Of a stretch of DNA of 64,000 bases, positions 10,895 through 22,117 are shown one piece after another. The stretch is taken from contig CM055106.1 in assembly GCA_029204225.1 (NCBI GenBank), positions 22,449,285 through 22,513,284 on the forward strand, read 5' to 3'. The notes beneath the pieces were generated by a model that was not told the origin of the DNA, made no database searches, and saw only the letters and a list, made by a program, of their open reading frames with translations. Position 1 is the first letter of the stretch. The number at the start of each line of letters is the position of its first letter. The position numbers and the translations under genes are program-made. Source of the DNA: Diphasiastrum complanatum (Eukaryota; Streptophyta; Lycopodiopsida; Lycopodiales; Lycopodiaceae).

Positions 10895-12000
10895 CCACAC
10901 TTTTTACCAAAAGCTAAAATTTTCTTGGTCTTGCTAAGAATAATGCAACTTTTAGTACCAAATTCAACCTTGTGACCAAAATCGACTACCCTATTAATTG
11001 AGAGTAGATTTTTAGTATGATTTCGAACATGAAGAACATTGAACAATTATAACTTGACATCACCATTCTGAGTTTGATAGTACCTTCACATTTATACTAT
11101 GAGAAGAGTTTTAATCTAGTTGTACAACTTTAGAATGAGTGAAGGACTTGAAATCATTAAACTTGTCGAGATCGTATGTCATGAATTGAGTTGCTCCCAA
11201 GTTCAAATACCAAGAGCTATCATCTTGGAGTTATTCAGATTTGTTCATGAAGATAGCTTCATCTTCTTCTCCTTATTGGACTTGGGTCAGTCGACTGTTC
11301 AGCAATATTGGATTGCTATAGAAGCTGCTTCTTCTTTTTATTGTTATATTATTTTAGGGTTCTATAGTCTTTTATGGCATGACATGTCCTCTTGCAATAT
11401 CTATAGAATAGTGGTTGAGAAGATGATGGTTTTGAATTCGATCTTGACTGCTATTTGCTCTTCCTTTTAAGTGATTGATCAGGCTTTGCTAATTTCTTGG
11501 ACCTGTAGTTTGGATTTTTCTTTGAATACAGAGTTTGATATTTTGAGCCTAAAATAAAAAATAATTTAAGTATTCTGATCTCCTCTTGAAGTAGCATCAA
11601 GATTACTCTAGTAAGAGAGACTGAGACCTTTTTGAGTATAAATTACCAAGACTGAAGTCTTGTATGATTCAATAATAGAGTGATGATGGCATTATAATAG
11701 TCTATGAATAGTCCAATGGTAGCCATCAACTCCATAAGATTTTGAACTTGTTAAGGTGAAAATAGAGTAAGTTTCATACATTTTGAATGTGAAGAACTTC
11801 TTTTATCAAATGAAGCTTGGAGGCTACATCTTTCTATCATAAAGTGTAACTAATATGTCCCAAGAATCTTTGGCTATTTGAGTTAATCTGATAGGTGATC
11901 AAGGTATGATTGATGTTGAGAGTGATCATGACAAAGGCCTTCCCATCTCTCTATCATCATTGAACTGTCTTTGTCCTTTGATGTTGTCTAAATTTGATAG
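10895..12000 (-). pseudogene. old copia gag and protease remnant
   Basis: On the minus strand, heavily broken frames keep recognisable pieces: LNINHTLITYQINSNSQ and the gag segment around 11900, a decayed knuckle YCKRTCHAIKDYR near 11380, LNLGATQFMTYD at about 11190 where YLDSGASxHMT is expected, and SKSY*KSTLN / NLVLKVALFLARPRK for the protease end near 10950. Stops are dense. This is older than Cop-D1 or Cop-E1. Family assignment is not possible by eye. Confidence 0.55.
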
Positions 12001-13448
12001 TTGACTACAGATAAATGATTACAAATGATTAACTACTACTACCTAATCCATCCTACACTAGATCATCATTGTTGATTACTAAATAGATGTAGATGGTTGT
12101 CAGCTTCGCCCACAATAATTGATAGTCCTTTGGGTTGAAATGGGATTTTGACTTGGGTCGAATAGACACCTAGGTCGAATTATTGATTTCAAACCTAATG
12201 ATTGAATAGACTCCGTGTCAATTTGATCTATCGATCCAAGCTAGATCAAGATGATTTTCTTATTTTTCAGGTCAAAATGGATTCCAAACCCAGGCTGTGT
12301 AGAAGCTTCAAATTGTGTAAAAACCTTTACAAAAGTGAACTACAAAGAAATTCCAACAAATAAGGCTTGGAGTTCAAGTCAATTTTTGGAGTCATTGAAT
12401 TTCAAATTTCTTAAACCTAGTTTTATCTTTTTTGCATAGGTAGACTTCATATGGATGATGATTATTGTTGCTCGAGTTAAAAATATTTAAGAGCAAAAGA
12501 AAAAGTCATGGTTGTAATAGAGTAATCCTTTGTGAAAATCACCTACTACTGACTTTTCATGATTTTTTCATATATCATCTCTCTAGACAATGTTTATAGA
12601 AAATTTGTAATTTCTTTCAAAGGAGGAAGGGGGTGTGGGGGTCAAAGTGATTTTTTCTAAGATTCATCAGTTGCATAGTACTGGATAAATCAAAATAAGA
12701 ATCAAATAAAAAAATAAACCCAAAATATGTAATGTGATTATCCAAAAGCATTTTTGGACAAATCTAAAGTAAACTATAGAAATGTCACTATTCTAAAGTA
12801 ACAAAAAATTCTATAGGGATTGTGAGGAATAATGTAGAACTAGCAGCATTTTTGAAATCATTATAATTATTTCTATATATATAAAGTACAAGAGAAAATC
12901 AAAATTACTAATCCCAGTTTTTTTCAAGATGGAGTTAAGTTATATCATAAGATTGAATCTTGAATGTATGTATGGAATCAATCTAATCTTAGTATGACTA
13001 CTAGGATTGATGTGAGGTTGATTGCTTAAAGAGAAGAAATCTTGTTATTAAAGGAAAGTTGGACCAGAAAACTCGTGAGAATGGATATGTTTCCATCTCT
13101 GAGATTTCTCATAAGTGTTATTTGCTCTTGAGAAGTAGAGTTACAAGATTCTCAGTTAAATTTGTGAGTAACATATTGTAGATCAAGGAAGTATTCGCCA
13201 GACACATATGTATGTTTATGTACAAAACATAGTGAGATTTTTCTTGTTTGCAAAATTTAGTTAATCTTGTTGAATTTAACACACATTTTTCATTGATGGA
13301 TTTATTTGCTGCACTTAAACCATTCAATGAACATAGACATATCAACAAGTATTGTTCGAGAACTATTACTTGCAGGTTAGTGAGTCTTTTTAAAAAAAAA
13401 GTCAACTTGTTAACTCAGAAATGAATTAGAAGAGGATCTGGATGTAGT
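12001..13448. other. no gene seen
   Basis: AT-rich, with short A/T runs and no open frame of note. If the CHX gene at 14312-16280 continued downstream, its missing exons would be expected here or further left; I found no frame resembling the CHX C-terminal half. Confidence 0.4.
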
Positions 13449-13578
13449 GTTATACTAGAGGCCTAAACCCAAACATATTGATATTTTTGAATCATTGGAA
13501 ATCAACTTGAGTAGTTATACTAGAGGCCTAAGTCCAAACATATTGATATTTTTGAATCATTGGAAATCAACTTGAGTA
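13449..13578 (+). repeat. 65-bp tandem duplication
   Basis: Two copies start at 13449 and 13514 (gttatactagaggcctaa...caacttgagta). They differ at only about two positions, so the duplication is recent compared with the surrounding decayed DNA. Confidence 0.9.
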
Positions 13579-13705
13579 GAGTTTCTACCCTTGGATAAAT
13601 TTAATTGGTTAAATGACATCCATTGAAAGTTGTATTATCTATATTAATTAAAATGTTAGCCTTCTCGAGCAGCGGGCAGCGCTAACGCTTGATGGGCAGC
13701 GGAAA

Positions 13706-13731
13706 CCCCCCCCCCCCCCCCCCCCCCCCCC
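13706..13731 (+). repeat. 26-base poly-C tract and C-rich block
   Basis: An uninterrupted run of 26 C lies at 13706-13731, followed by a second C-rich block (taccccca..., 13777-13795). Local GC is well above the surroundings. The short frame across it that encodes a proline run is a by-product of the homopolymer. Confidence 0.9.
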
Positions 13732-14311
13732 TCCCTTTCTCGCACTTTCCTGCTACGCGTCACACTCGCACTGCCTACCCCCACCCCCACCCCCCCTCTG
13801 ATGTTCAAAAATGTTTGCCAGCCCACTTGGGCGGGCTCACATCACTAGTATTAAAGGGAAACTTGAGGGAGGTTTCCTTGAGCACTCATAAAACCTATCA
13901 CCTTCATGTCACCAGACTTGTTATAAATTGAAAAGCCTAGTAGTTCCACTTTATGATGGGCCCATGCCCTAATACACATACTTATGAGCTACACACCAAT
14001 TCCCTTTTTCCCACCGGTACACCTTTTAAAAGTGGAAAAAAACCTTTTGAAAGAGCAAATAAAAAGGCAAAGCTATGGGGTAAATAGGAGTAAGGAAGAA
14101 ACTGTGGAATAAAGACAAGGGGGGATGAACCCAACCACTTAATCACACTTGGTGCAATGAAAGTTCATAACTAGTATACCATGTATGTATAGGATTTGGT
14201 TTTGCAATAGTATTGCTACTCATGCGTTTGAGATGTAAGAGAGAACTGATTGTATATTTACCTGAACAAGGAGAGGTGAGGAATAGACAATAGAGCCTTA
14301 TTCGAACTTAC

Positions 14312-16280
14312 CTGCAAAAGCACCTTCCTTTGGCATTATGAATCCCAGCATAAATCCTCCAAATATTACATGCACTCCAATGGCATCGGTCGTAAATCCT
14401 GCTGCCAAAACCATCAATAATGTAATGGCAACAACCCATTCTCGAACTGGATCGTGCCTTGCAAGCACAGTTACTGCTGGTCTTACGATCACGAACATGA
14501 AAACCACAAAAGAAACGCCAAGCAGAAGAACCCAGATGGGGTTGAGAGGATTGGAGCCTGCGTTGGTAAGAGATATTGCAAGTGCTAGTAAGATCCAAGC
14601 TACAATATCATTCACTGCTGCAGCTGACATCGCCAATTGACCAATCTGCAGGAATGGAATTGATGATCAGGATAATAGCACTTGAAGAAGACTCAATCAT
14701 ATTTGAATTCAGTAAAATAACCAACTTGTTAGGATGAGTCTGATCTCTTAATGCGATGGCAGTTGGATGATGTGAGTGCTCACCTCGGTTGTAAGAAGCT
14801 TGCGCTCCGCTAGAATTCTCGCTAGAACCGGAAAGGCAGTTATAGACAGAGCGACTCCAATAAAAACGAAAAATGGACCAAAATGTTTGTCAAGGTTATC
14901 CATGGTCTTGTACGAGATGAACGAGACAAAACCACCAAGTGCAAAGGGAAGGCAAATACCCGCGGCAGCTATCCAAAGCGCAGTGGCTCCAGTCCTGCTT
15001 GATCAGACTGTATTTTAAGTGGGCAGTATACAAAAGTGATAATTACATACTGACCGAGGACTTAATTCAAGGAGCAATTTTAGGTAAATGGACTAGTGAA
15101 AAGGTCAATCTCATTCTTAGATCAGCTTTAAACTGACAGATGTTGGATGAGAGCCAAGTAAGAACGTAGCCTGTGGAATTAATTGCTGCTATGCTACAGG
15201 AAGAACAAGAATGGCTTGTTCTGGCATTACTTTCGAAGTGATTTGATGTCGAGCTCGAGCCCCACAAGAAATACGAAGAACATTAGGCCCATATTTGCGA
15301 ACGTTTCTAGCAAAACAATGGAATCCGCAGGGAAGATGGTTTCAGTAAATCTAGGAATGTTTCCGAAACCTGTCGGCCCAAGCAGAATACCACCAATAAT
15401 TTCTGCGGACAGCCAGCAACAACGTCCATCCAATCAAGACAATCATTGGTAGAAGATAATACAGTGTAGAAGATTTATTATATGACACATTCAACACAAT
15501 CAGCAGCCCTTCCAGCAGCATATAACCAGAATTAGTTTAGTTTAAAAGCATCAGTAAGATTCTGTCAACATATGTACACTTTTAACCTTACCCATTCGGA
15601 CTTCAGAGAGGCTGGAAAGCCCATTGAAAGTTTCAGACACGTAGCTGAGTTTTAGTCAAAAGATTTTGACACTTTGTCTATAATGCATGCTAGGATTTGG
15701 GAAAACTTGTAAAAACTTTAAGATGCACAAAATGTTTCCACAAAAATCTTTTTGATTCATACATTAAGATCCCAATTTTTCCTTGTAGCTTCTATAGACG
15801 ACTGAAAATGGCAGTTAGTCACATAAGCTGATAAGTATGCGTAGCTAGAGATGTAGCGGGTAATTGTTAATCAGAGTTGATAAATAGGCTGGGTATATGC
15901 ATTGTAATTTTGAAGTGTGAATCAGCCATGTAGCCAATTAGCACTCTAGAATTTTTCTATACAGGTATAAATTACAGCTACTGGCACAGAATCATTCATC
16001 GTCAGAGTACAACCACATGGACTAGAGAATTTTGCGACTTTAAACGACAATGCAGTGGCTGCGCGCAGTTCGAAGTATCGAATCTTAGTGAAAGAAACAA
16101 ATAAATGATTACACACTCACCTGCAACAACCCGTGGTTGCCGGAAAGGACGTAACAAAATAGATAAGAGCCGCGTCACGAAGACGATCACACACACTTGT
16201 ACAATAAACAACAAGAGGGCATGGTGGATAGGATTATCGTTCGCTAGAAGTCCACTCGATGTCACTTCTCTATGTTCCAT
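14312..16280 (-). CDS. CHX-like: CHX-type cation/H+ antiporter, 5' part (exons 1-4)
   Basis: Membrane transporter of the CPA2 family, exchanging monovalent cations for protons. Exons on the minus strand: 16280-16121, 15402-15231, 14994-14784 and 14645-14312; every junction has GT..AG ends and the phases join (RVVA/EIIGGILLGPTGFG; SLRK/TGATALWIA; KLLTTE/IGQLAM). The start is the ATG at 16280 (MEHREVTSSG). The 292 residues cover several hydrophobic helices of the exchanger core, including ALSITAFPVLARIL, MSAAAVNDIVAWILLALA and IFGGFMLGFIMPKEGAFAG. Full CHX proteins are about 800 residues, so the rest of the membrane domain and the cytosolic C-terminal half are missing. Exon 4 ends at a good donor (GCAG/GTAAGT), so the gene may continue after a long intron beyond the window, or may be truncated. 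The exons show no internal stop or frameshift. Confidence 0.85.
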
Positions 16281-16281
16281 A

Positions 16282-16325
<44 letters not shown>

Positions 16326-16340
16326 ACACACACACACACG
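16281..16340. repeat. (CT)n/(CA)n microsatellite in the CHX 5' leader
   Basis: (CT)n runs to about 16320 and passes into (CA)n to 16339. On the CHX coding strand it reads (TG)n then (GA)n and ends immediately upstream of the start codon at 16280, so it lies in the 5' UTR or core promoter. GA-rich leaders can bind GAGA-type factors in plants; that role is inference here. Confidence 0.9.
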
Positions 16341-16480
16341 AGTTGGAAACTTTCCTGCAGCTTCCCAAAATATAGTTTGATCCTGTTGTTTTAGAGTTTA
16401 TGCATTTCGTGCAGCTCCACAGATTCTCTCAGCTTACTCTCTCAGGCTAAGCATTCATCAGTTCATTCCTCTCATACAGG

Positions 16481-16558
16481 AGTGAGCTCATACTTAAGAG
16501 TAGAATGCTCTAGAGTGTAGAGTGAGCTCATGATTTTTAGAGCAGAATGCTCTACAGT
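16481..16558. repeat. 40-bp tandem duplication upstream of CHX
   Basis: agtgagctcat recurs at 16481 and 16521, each followed by agag(t/c)agaatgctcta. Two imperfect 40-bp units, about 200 bp upstream of the CHX start codon. The palindrome GAGCTC occurs in each. Confidence 0.75.
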
Positions 16559-17219
16559 CAGAATGACAGTAACCTCACAAATGCGTCACAAATCAGAAGT
16601 ACCAACTCGTACTGTGCAATCTTTTTCCTCCACCGAATCTCGTAGCTTCACGAGTTCCAAGTTCGTGTATGCTCTTTCCTCCCCCTTGATTCAAAAGCTT
16701 TGCATTTTTTAAGTGCACATTGCACTTATAAAACACACATCAAAACATGTTATAAAAGCAAGTTTTTGCTTTTGTAATTACTTTGAGTTGCCACCGTGAA
16801 GGTGATATGCCCAGCGTGAGAGGCCCCATGACACTCAACAACAACTCATATCAAAGTAGACAAGGACATTGTAAGACCAACTCAAACTCAATGCATTAAA
16901 CTAGTTTTAAAAAACAAAAAAAACAAATGGCATGGCATAGATTCAAACTAGTAGTCAACTGCTTTGCAACACTTGTCACTTGTGAATGCTTTGAAAATGG
17001 ATGGCAAGAGAAAAGGGTAGTCATTAGAGTAAAATGATTATTGATATTGTGGGGAGTCAAAAGCTTGGAAGCTATTGGACAAGTTTTTACCAAGACTAGC
17101 TCTTAGACATTTTGGAGCTTTTTAGATACAAAAAATTTCACATTATTTAATTAAATCAAGAATTATTAAAGTTTTTTGGTATAAGTAATTGTATCTGACG
17201 TACTCACATCCATTTATAA

Positions 17220-17221
<2 letters not shown>
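16559..17221. other. CHX upstream DNA, no gene seen
   Basis: No domain-bearing frame. On the minus strand this would be the distal promoter of the CHX gene; I could not identify a convincing TATA box. Confidence 0.4.

Positions 17222-17278
<57 letters not shown>
17222..17278. repeat. (CT)n microsatellite
   Basis: An essentially perfect dinucleotide run of 57 bp. Frames across it that encode Glu/Arg repeats are artefacts. Confidence 0.95.
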
Positions 17279-17282
<4 letters not shown>

Positions 17283-17397
17283 TCCGTGAGCTTACTTTTT
17301 CATCGAATATTCCCAAATCTTGATGATACTTCAAACAAGCCTACATATTTTTGAAATCACCATTTGAGCTCATTGGAAAACATAGAGATGTTAAGAA

Positions 17398-17644
17398 TCA
17401 AACTAGCAAGCATTCACAATGCACTCACCAGAGTAAAGTCACCACAATGCACACTAATCTCATAATGATCAAATTGCTAGTACAAGATATTTTGATAAGA
17501 GAGAGAGAAACAAGTTTAACAACTGACCTACAATCTAGTCTAGGAAATATAGCTAACTAGTGAAAAGTGAAGAGTGAAGTTTAACATTGAAATTCTAACA
17601 CTCTCCCTCACTAATAAAATTACACTCTTCTATACTTAATTGAG
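17398..17644 (-). repeat. Cop-D LTR fragment with polypurine tract
   Basis: On the minus strand: AGTGTAATTTTATTAGTGAGG, then the polypurine tract GAGGGAGAG (about 17607-17615), then TGTTAGAATTTCAATG. This parallels the Cop-D1 junction at 3690-3715. It is the last few codons of a Cop-D pol plus the start of its 3' LTR, cut at about 17644 where a Cop-A LTR in the opposite orientation begins. Confidence 0.6.
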
Positions 17645-18000
17645 TGGGAGAGACATATCTTCTCTCCTCTCTATCTCATTTCATGCTTATACATGGTTCT
17701 CTTGGGTTCTACTATCCATTGGTGTACTATACTTGTGATTGCATGCAATTCTATGTGTAGAATGATCTATATTTGTTATTTTTGGATCCACACGTGTGAA
17801 ATACAGTAGCTTGTTGGTTTTGTACAGACAAAAATAGTAATTTATCTTTTGATTCATGTTTGATCAAGTTCTATTAGAGTTTGCATCTCATTTTGTGTGT
17901 ACATGCTAATTTTTCTACATTGGTGAGATTGGTAGAGTAGCTTCTTTTGTAACCCAAGATCTTTTTGTGGATTGGATTATCATTGATCTGAAATCCTTCA
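17645..18000 (+). repeat. Cop-A2 5' LTR, 5'-truncated (R-U5 part)
   Basis: Matches the last ~355 bp of the Cop-A LTRs at 19430-20082 and 52609-53291, ending ...GAAATCCTTCA. It begins at GAGAGACATATC, about 20 bp downstream of where the TATA box lies in full copies, so U3 is absent. A primer-binding site follows after two bases. Confidence 0.85.
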
Positions 18001-18002
18001 CA

Positions 18003-18014
18003 TGGTATCAGAGC
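18003..18014 (+). promoter_or_regulatory. Cop-A2 primer-binding site
   Basis: TGGTATCAGAGC, complementary to the 3' end of plant initiator-Met tRNA, two bases after the LTR end. This is the site where minus-strand DNA synthesis starts in copia elements. Confidence 0.9.
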
Positions 18015-18522
18015 TTGTATTTCAAGTTATGAAGGAGGAAATCATATCTATCAAAGGTTTGGTGAAGATATCAAGGCTAGAGCATGCTAGAGAGGATTCT
18101 ACACCAAAATCGAGTTTTTTGCTTTTGTAGATTGGATCTTTTGTAGATCAAAACCCTATATAGGTTCATTAACTTGATAAATTTTGATTTTTGATTTCAC
18201 ATACTAGATCTGGCTGATTTTTGGATCATTGGATTAGCCTAAGTGGTGGCTAATAGATTGCATATCAAATTTTCAGCATTTGCATGTAGATTTGGAATAA
18301 TCAATTTTTTGTGATTTTGTCAAAACCCTAATTTTGATTGGATCTCTAGATAGTGAGGTTGATGTACTTCATTTGAGTGTGTTTCAATCTTAGGAAGTGG
18401 CAAAAGTCATTAGATTGAGGATAGATCATAGGTTGATCAAGATTTCATGATTCTATGTGTTGATTTGCTTGGTATAAGTGCTGGAAGAAACAGGTTGAAA
18501 AAGAAGATCAGTTCATTGCTAC

Positions 18523-19429
18523 ATGGCAACATCAAGTGGAGTCATGTTGGAAGCCAATGATAGGCTTACCTCAAGTAACTATTCATCATGGAAAGTGAGG
18601 ATGGAATCACTTCTTGAGATGAATGATGTTTTGGATATTGTTGTAGGTTTGGAGGAGAGACCAGCAACACAACAAGATCAAACGAGGTATGATAAGAAGT
18701 TCAAAAGGGCTATACACATTATCAAGATGAATGTTACCAATGAGCTTTTGAAGAAAGTTGGTAAGTATACTTCATCTAAGCATGCTTGGGATTCATTGAA
18801 GAAGCTTTATGAATCCAAGTCTACTTCTAGAGTGCTGACTCTAAGAAGGCAAATCTTTTCTTGTTTGCAAAAGAATGAAAAAAAGTCCAAGTACTTTTTA
18901 TCTGAGGATGAAAGCATTGAATGATGAGTTGGCTTGCATTGATGACAACATTAAGGAAGGAGCGCTTGTTCAAGTTATTCTTAATGGATTGTTGGATGCT
19001 CATATTAACATTGTTCAAAGTATCGCTATTCAAAAGACTTTGCCAAGTTTGATGGATCTTTGACAGATCTTGATCAATGAAGAAAATAGGCTTCAAGCAA
19101 GAGGTGGATCTACATCGACACTTCAAGAGGAGGCTATGTTCACAAAGAGTAAATTCAAGGGCAAAATAAAAAATAAGTGGTCTAAAGGGCAAGATCAAGT
19201 GGATGCTTCATCAAATGGCAAAAAGAAGGACAGATCAAAGCTCAAGTGCTTCTATTGTGGCATCAAAGGACACTTTGCAAGTGAGTGCTACAAGAAGGAG
19301 AGAGACCAAGGAGACAAGCAAGGTAATCTTACTCTTGATGAGGATGGTTTGGATGTTCAAGATGTCGCAATGATGATGCTTTTGTGAATTCTTCATGTAT
19401 GCTTGCTAATGATGGATATCTAGATCCTG
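18523..19429 (+). pseudogene. Cop-A2 gag and start of protease region
   Basis: Starts at ATG 18523 (MATSSGVMLEANDRLTSSNY). Capsid part: AWDSLKKLYESKSTSRVLTL. A frameshift at about 18890 (a run of A) moves the frame to 18875-19063 (FYLRMKALNDELACIDDNIK), and a TGA at 19061 follows MDL. The frame from 19070 ends with a perfect knuckle CFYCGIKGHFASEC near 19250-19290. Sequence breaks at about 19429, just before the protease WWIDSG motif, where a Cop-A LTR of opposite orientation begins. Closest relative in the window is Cop-A1 gag. Confidence 0.85.
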
Positions 19430-20082
19430 TGAAGGATTTCAGACCATTCGTGATCCAATCCATGTCCCTGATCTTTGGTTACAAAAGGAGCAAACCAACA
19501 ATCCTGCCAATTTAGAAAAATCAGCATCTACATACAAAATGAGATGCAAACTCTAAGGGATACTGATCAAACATGAACCAAAACATAAAATATGCTTGTT
19601 GTCCATACAATTACAGTACCCTATTGTGTTTCACACGTGTGGATCCAAAAATAGCAATAAATGACCATTCTACACATAAAATTCCAGGATAACATCATGA
19701 GAGTGCACCAATGAGTAGTAGAACCCAAAGAGAACCATATGTATAATGATGAAATGAGCGGTAGAAGAGATAAGATGTGTCTCTCCATGACTTACATCCT
19801 TTTATAGAGTGTCCAGACCCTATTTGGTCACTCGGCTTTTCCTCCAAAATGTAAATCCTACTATTTTTGGGTCTAGATTCAATGTACCCAAAGTTCAAAT
19901 TTGAATCCCTCTCAGACGCGACTACCAACTTTCTCACACTTTCAAAAAGTGTTTATTGAATGTATTTTAAACTAATATAACCTCAAAAAGTTTATCTCTA
20001 AGTCTAAAATGAGTTTTGGCCTCATACTGACAAATTACCAAAATATGACTAAACTAGACTAAACTAGTTGAAATCTCTCGCA
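19430..20082 (-). repeat. Cop-A LTR, full length (653 bp), 3' LTR of an inverted element
   Basis: On the minus strand it runs from TGCGAGAGATTTCAACTAG (20082) to ...GAAATCCTTCA (19430), i.e. TG...CA. A TATA box (TATAAAAG) lies at 19799-19806. The upstream neighbour is a polypurine tract (GAAGAAGGAG), so this is a 3' LTR. Its downstream edge abuts the plus-strand Cop-A2 gag exactly. Confidence 0.85.
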
Positions 20083-21350
20083 CTCCTTCTTCAACTAGTT
20101 TTGGCATATTTTTAGCCATACGACTTTGATCCAGCTTTAGAATGATCTCCATCCTAAGTATAGATCTCCTTTCTAAGGTTCTAAAGTATCTTTCATAATT
20201 GATATAGAGAATAGTTTCCAAATTGGGTGCTTCACTATTTCTTACATCAATCTTACACATCAAGATATAACTAGAAATCACCTCTCCTTTGATGCTCTTG
20301 ACTACCTCCAAACTGTCACCTTTCCTTTTGTGTTGTTGAAGCCCTTTGAGACCAACCTCTTGATCTTCCTCTTGAACATCAAAGTCATTGAACAAACTTT
20401 GTTTTCCAGATCCATTACTTGCTTTTCTAGTATGAAAACCATGAGAACCAATATCCACTTGCATAACCTCACCTACACAAGAAGATTCTCCAAAACATGT
20501 GAGTAAAGCAAAGTGAGTCGCTTCCCCTTGCTTACCTTTCTTTTGATCATCAAAGATATCAAAGATATGAATATCTTTAGACCTGAACCTCTGGAAATAC
20601 TCCCTCTCAAACATATGATCTAGATCCAACAAGATCTCATCAATGCTTGATCTCAAATTTTCACAAAGGTTAGTAAAAACAATGTCACCAATGTCACCAT
20701 CATAAATCAAAAGATAGATTCCAAACTTTTCATCCAACATGAAGTAGAGTAGGTGAAGATGATGAGTATCAAACCTAATAAATCCAGCCCTCTTGAGTCC
20801 ATAACAAACCTCAATAAGCTCACCAATGAGATCTCCCTTGCCTTGAAGAAAATGCCTCTCGATTTGCTCCATGCAGTCTTCTTCAATCAATCTTTTGTCA
20901 TCTCGATCATGAGTGATCAATTCACAATCATAGAGTCTTTTGACTTGATGAAGAGATGTGAGATCCATGCCTTGGATCTTCCCAAGAACCAATATTCCAT
21001 TGCTCTTTCCTTTATAAGGCTCCCTTTTAATGATTGCATCATAAGAAGTAGAAACCTCAAAAATATTAGAAGCCATGAAAAAAATGATTAGTACCTTCAA
21101 CATAAGAATGATTGAAGTACTCTCTTTTTTCAGACAAGAACTTGTACTCAATGTTTTAAGTAATGACTCATATGATAATGATTCTTCCTCACTATCATTC
21201 ACAATGACATCATTAAAAGTACATCCTACTTTGAACTCTTCACATACTTCTCCTCTTCTTGACTTGTGACTATCTCCCTCACCAAGTCTCTTGATAGAAT
21301 TATTTGATCTACTCTCTTTATGAAGACATGTGACTCCACTTGTTGCAAAA
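20083..21350 (-). CDS. long ORF of unknown type carried by a Cop-A-like element
   Basis: A stop-free minus-strand frame runs from 21409 to 20054 (451 codons). Its first ~20 codons are antisense Cop-C LTR sequence, so the genuine part starts lower; MASNIFEVSTSY at 21076 is one candidate. Phrases such as GILVLGKIQGMDLTSLHQVK, ERHFLQGKGDLIGELIE and RSSIDEILLDLDHMF match no copia domain I know, and there is no protease, integrase or RT motif. The C-terminal part (SSCVGEVMQVD, FNDFDVQEEDQEVGLKGLQ, VKSIKGEV, CKIDVRNSEA) is shared with Cop-B at 31119-32184. The frame ends in the usual Cop-A pol tail KLVEEGV and runs through the polypurine tract into the LTR. Likely captured or element-specific sequence at the 3' end of a defective element; function unknown. 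Confidence 0.6.
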
Positions 21351-21359
21351 ATGACTTTC

Positions 21360-21807
21360 TTGGACTCATAGCCAATTTTGCATGATGAATTATCATATGA
21401 CAAACACATGTGAGATTAGAGGGATGATCGGTACCATGAGCTCCCACTTTTCGTATATATAGAGCCACATTTAGGCATAATCATTAAGCAACACCAATCT
21501 TGGTTTCGGGAGGCAAATTCTTGTCAATCTCTCCATTTGTCTTGATTTCTTTTGGATGTTTTGAGTTTCTATCATATTGTACTTTGTTTTCAGGTTGGAC
21601 TCCGTACTCTGACAGGTTCTCACACGTGTGAAACCAACAAGTACAATTCTCTTTCATTTATGATTGTTCTTGTTAGATTTTCTCATGTAGAATTTATCTA
21701 GATTGATCTAAATCTTATGTAGATTGGTAGATCAAATGTATCTAACATCCAATCCCTCTTGTGGATCATTTTAGGATCCATTCTTGGTACAACTTTGCAG
21801 ATTTTCA
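21360..21807 (+). repeat. Cop-C LTR, 5'-truncated
   Basis: Matches the reverse complement of 26014-26480 over about 440 bp, ending ...GCAGATTTTCA. A primer-binding site follows after two bases. The 5' end of this LTR is missing because the unknown-ORF element joins at about 21350. Confidence 0.8.
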
Positions 21808-21809
21808 CA

Positions 21810-21822
21810 TGGTATCAGATCC
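21810..21822 (+). promoter_or_regulatory. Cop-C primer-binding site
   Basis: TGGTATCAGATCC two bases after the LTR end: an initiator-Met tRNA primer site with one or two changes from TGGTATCAGAGCC. Confidence 0.75.
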
Positions 21823-22117
21823 AAGTACAAGAGGATTTATTGAGATTTGAGCGATTTGATCCAAAACTAAGCCCAAATTAGCAAGTTTTTGGAAACTAGC
21901 TAATTTTGGTGTGGCGAGTTGGATAGGATAGGTATACTCAAAATTTATGGACAAAAACTTGTTGTGGGCTGCAGGGGTACATTCACACGTGTGAGGATGT
22001 ACAGTACCAATTTTGGAGTCTTATAATACAATTTGATGCTTATACACCCAAATTAGCAAGTTTGTGGAAACTAGCTAATCTTGAGGTAGAGAGGTTGAAT
22101 GGATTGATAGGTTCTCG
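21823..22117 (+). repeat. leader with a short direct repeat
   Basis: Untranslated leader after the Cop-C primer site. The phrase aaattagcaagttt(t/g)tggaa recurs at about 21878 and 22050, each followed by actagctaat(t/c)ttg, giving two ~60-bp copies 172 bp apart. A Cop-F gag fragment follows, so the Cop-C leader and Cop-F body may have been joined here. Confidence 0.65.

Noticed and set aside
10702-11470. Plus-strand frames of 71 and 116 codons
   Set aside because: They are antisense to a decayed copia gag/protease on the minus strand and show no domain of their own.
13689-13931. Frame with a poly-proline run
   Set aside because: Produced by the C26 homopolymer and C-rich block; no domain.
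14308-15018. Plus-strand and shifted frames over CHX exons
   Set aside because: Shadows of the spliced minus-strand CHX exons, whose junctions join in phase with family motifs.
20054-21409. The 451-codon frame taken as an envelope-like ORF
   Set aside because: Env-like ORFs of Sireviruses are expected to show membrane segments or coiled coils near the 3' end. Only one weak hydrophobic patch (LMLKVLIIFFMA) is present, so I left the type open.
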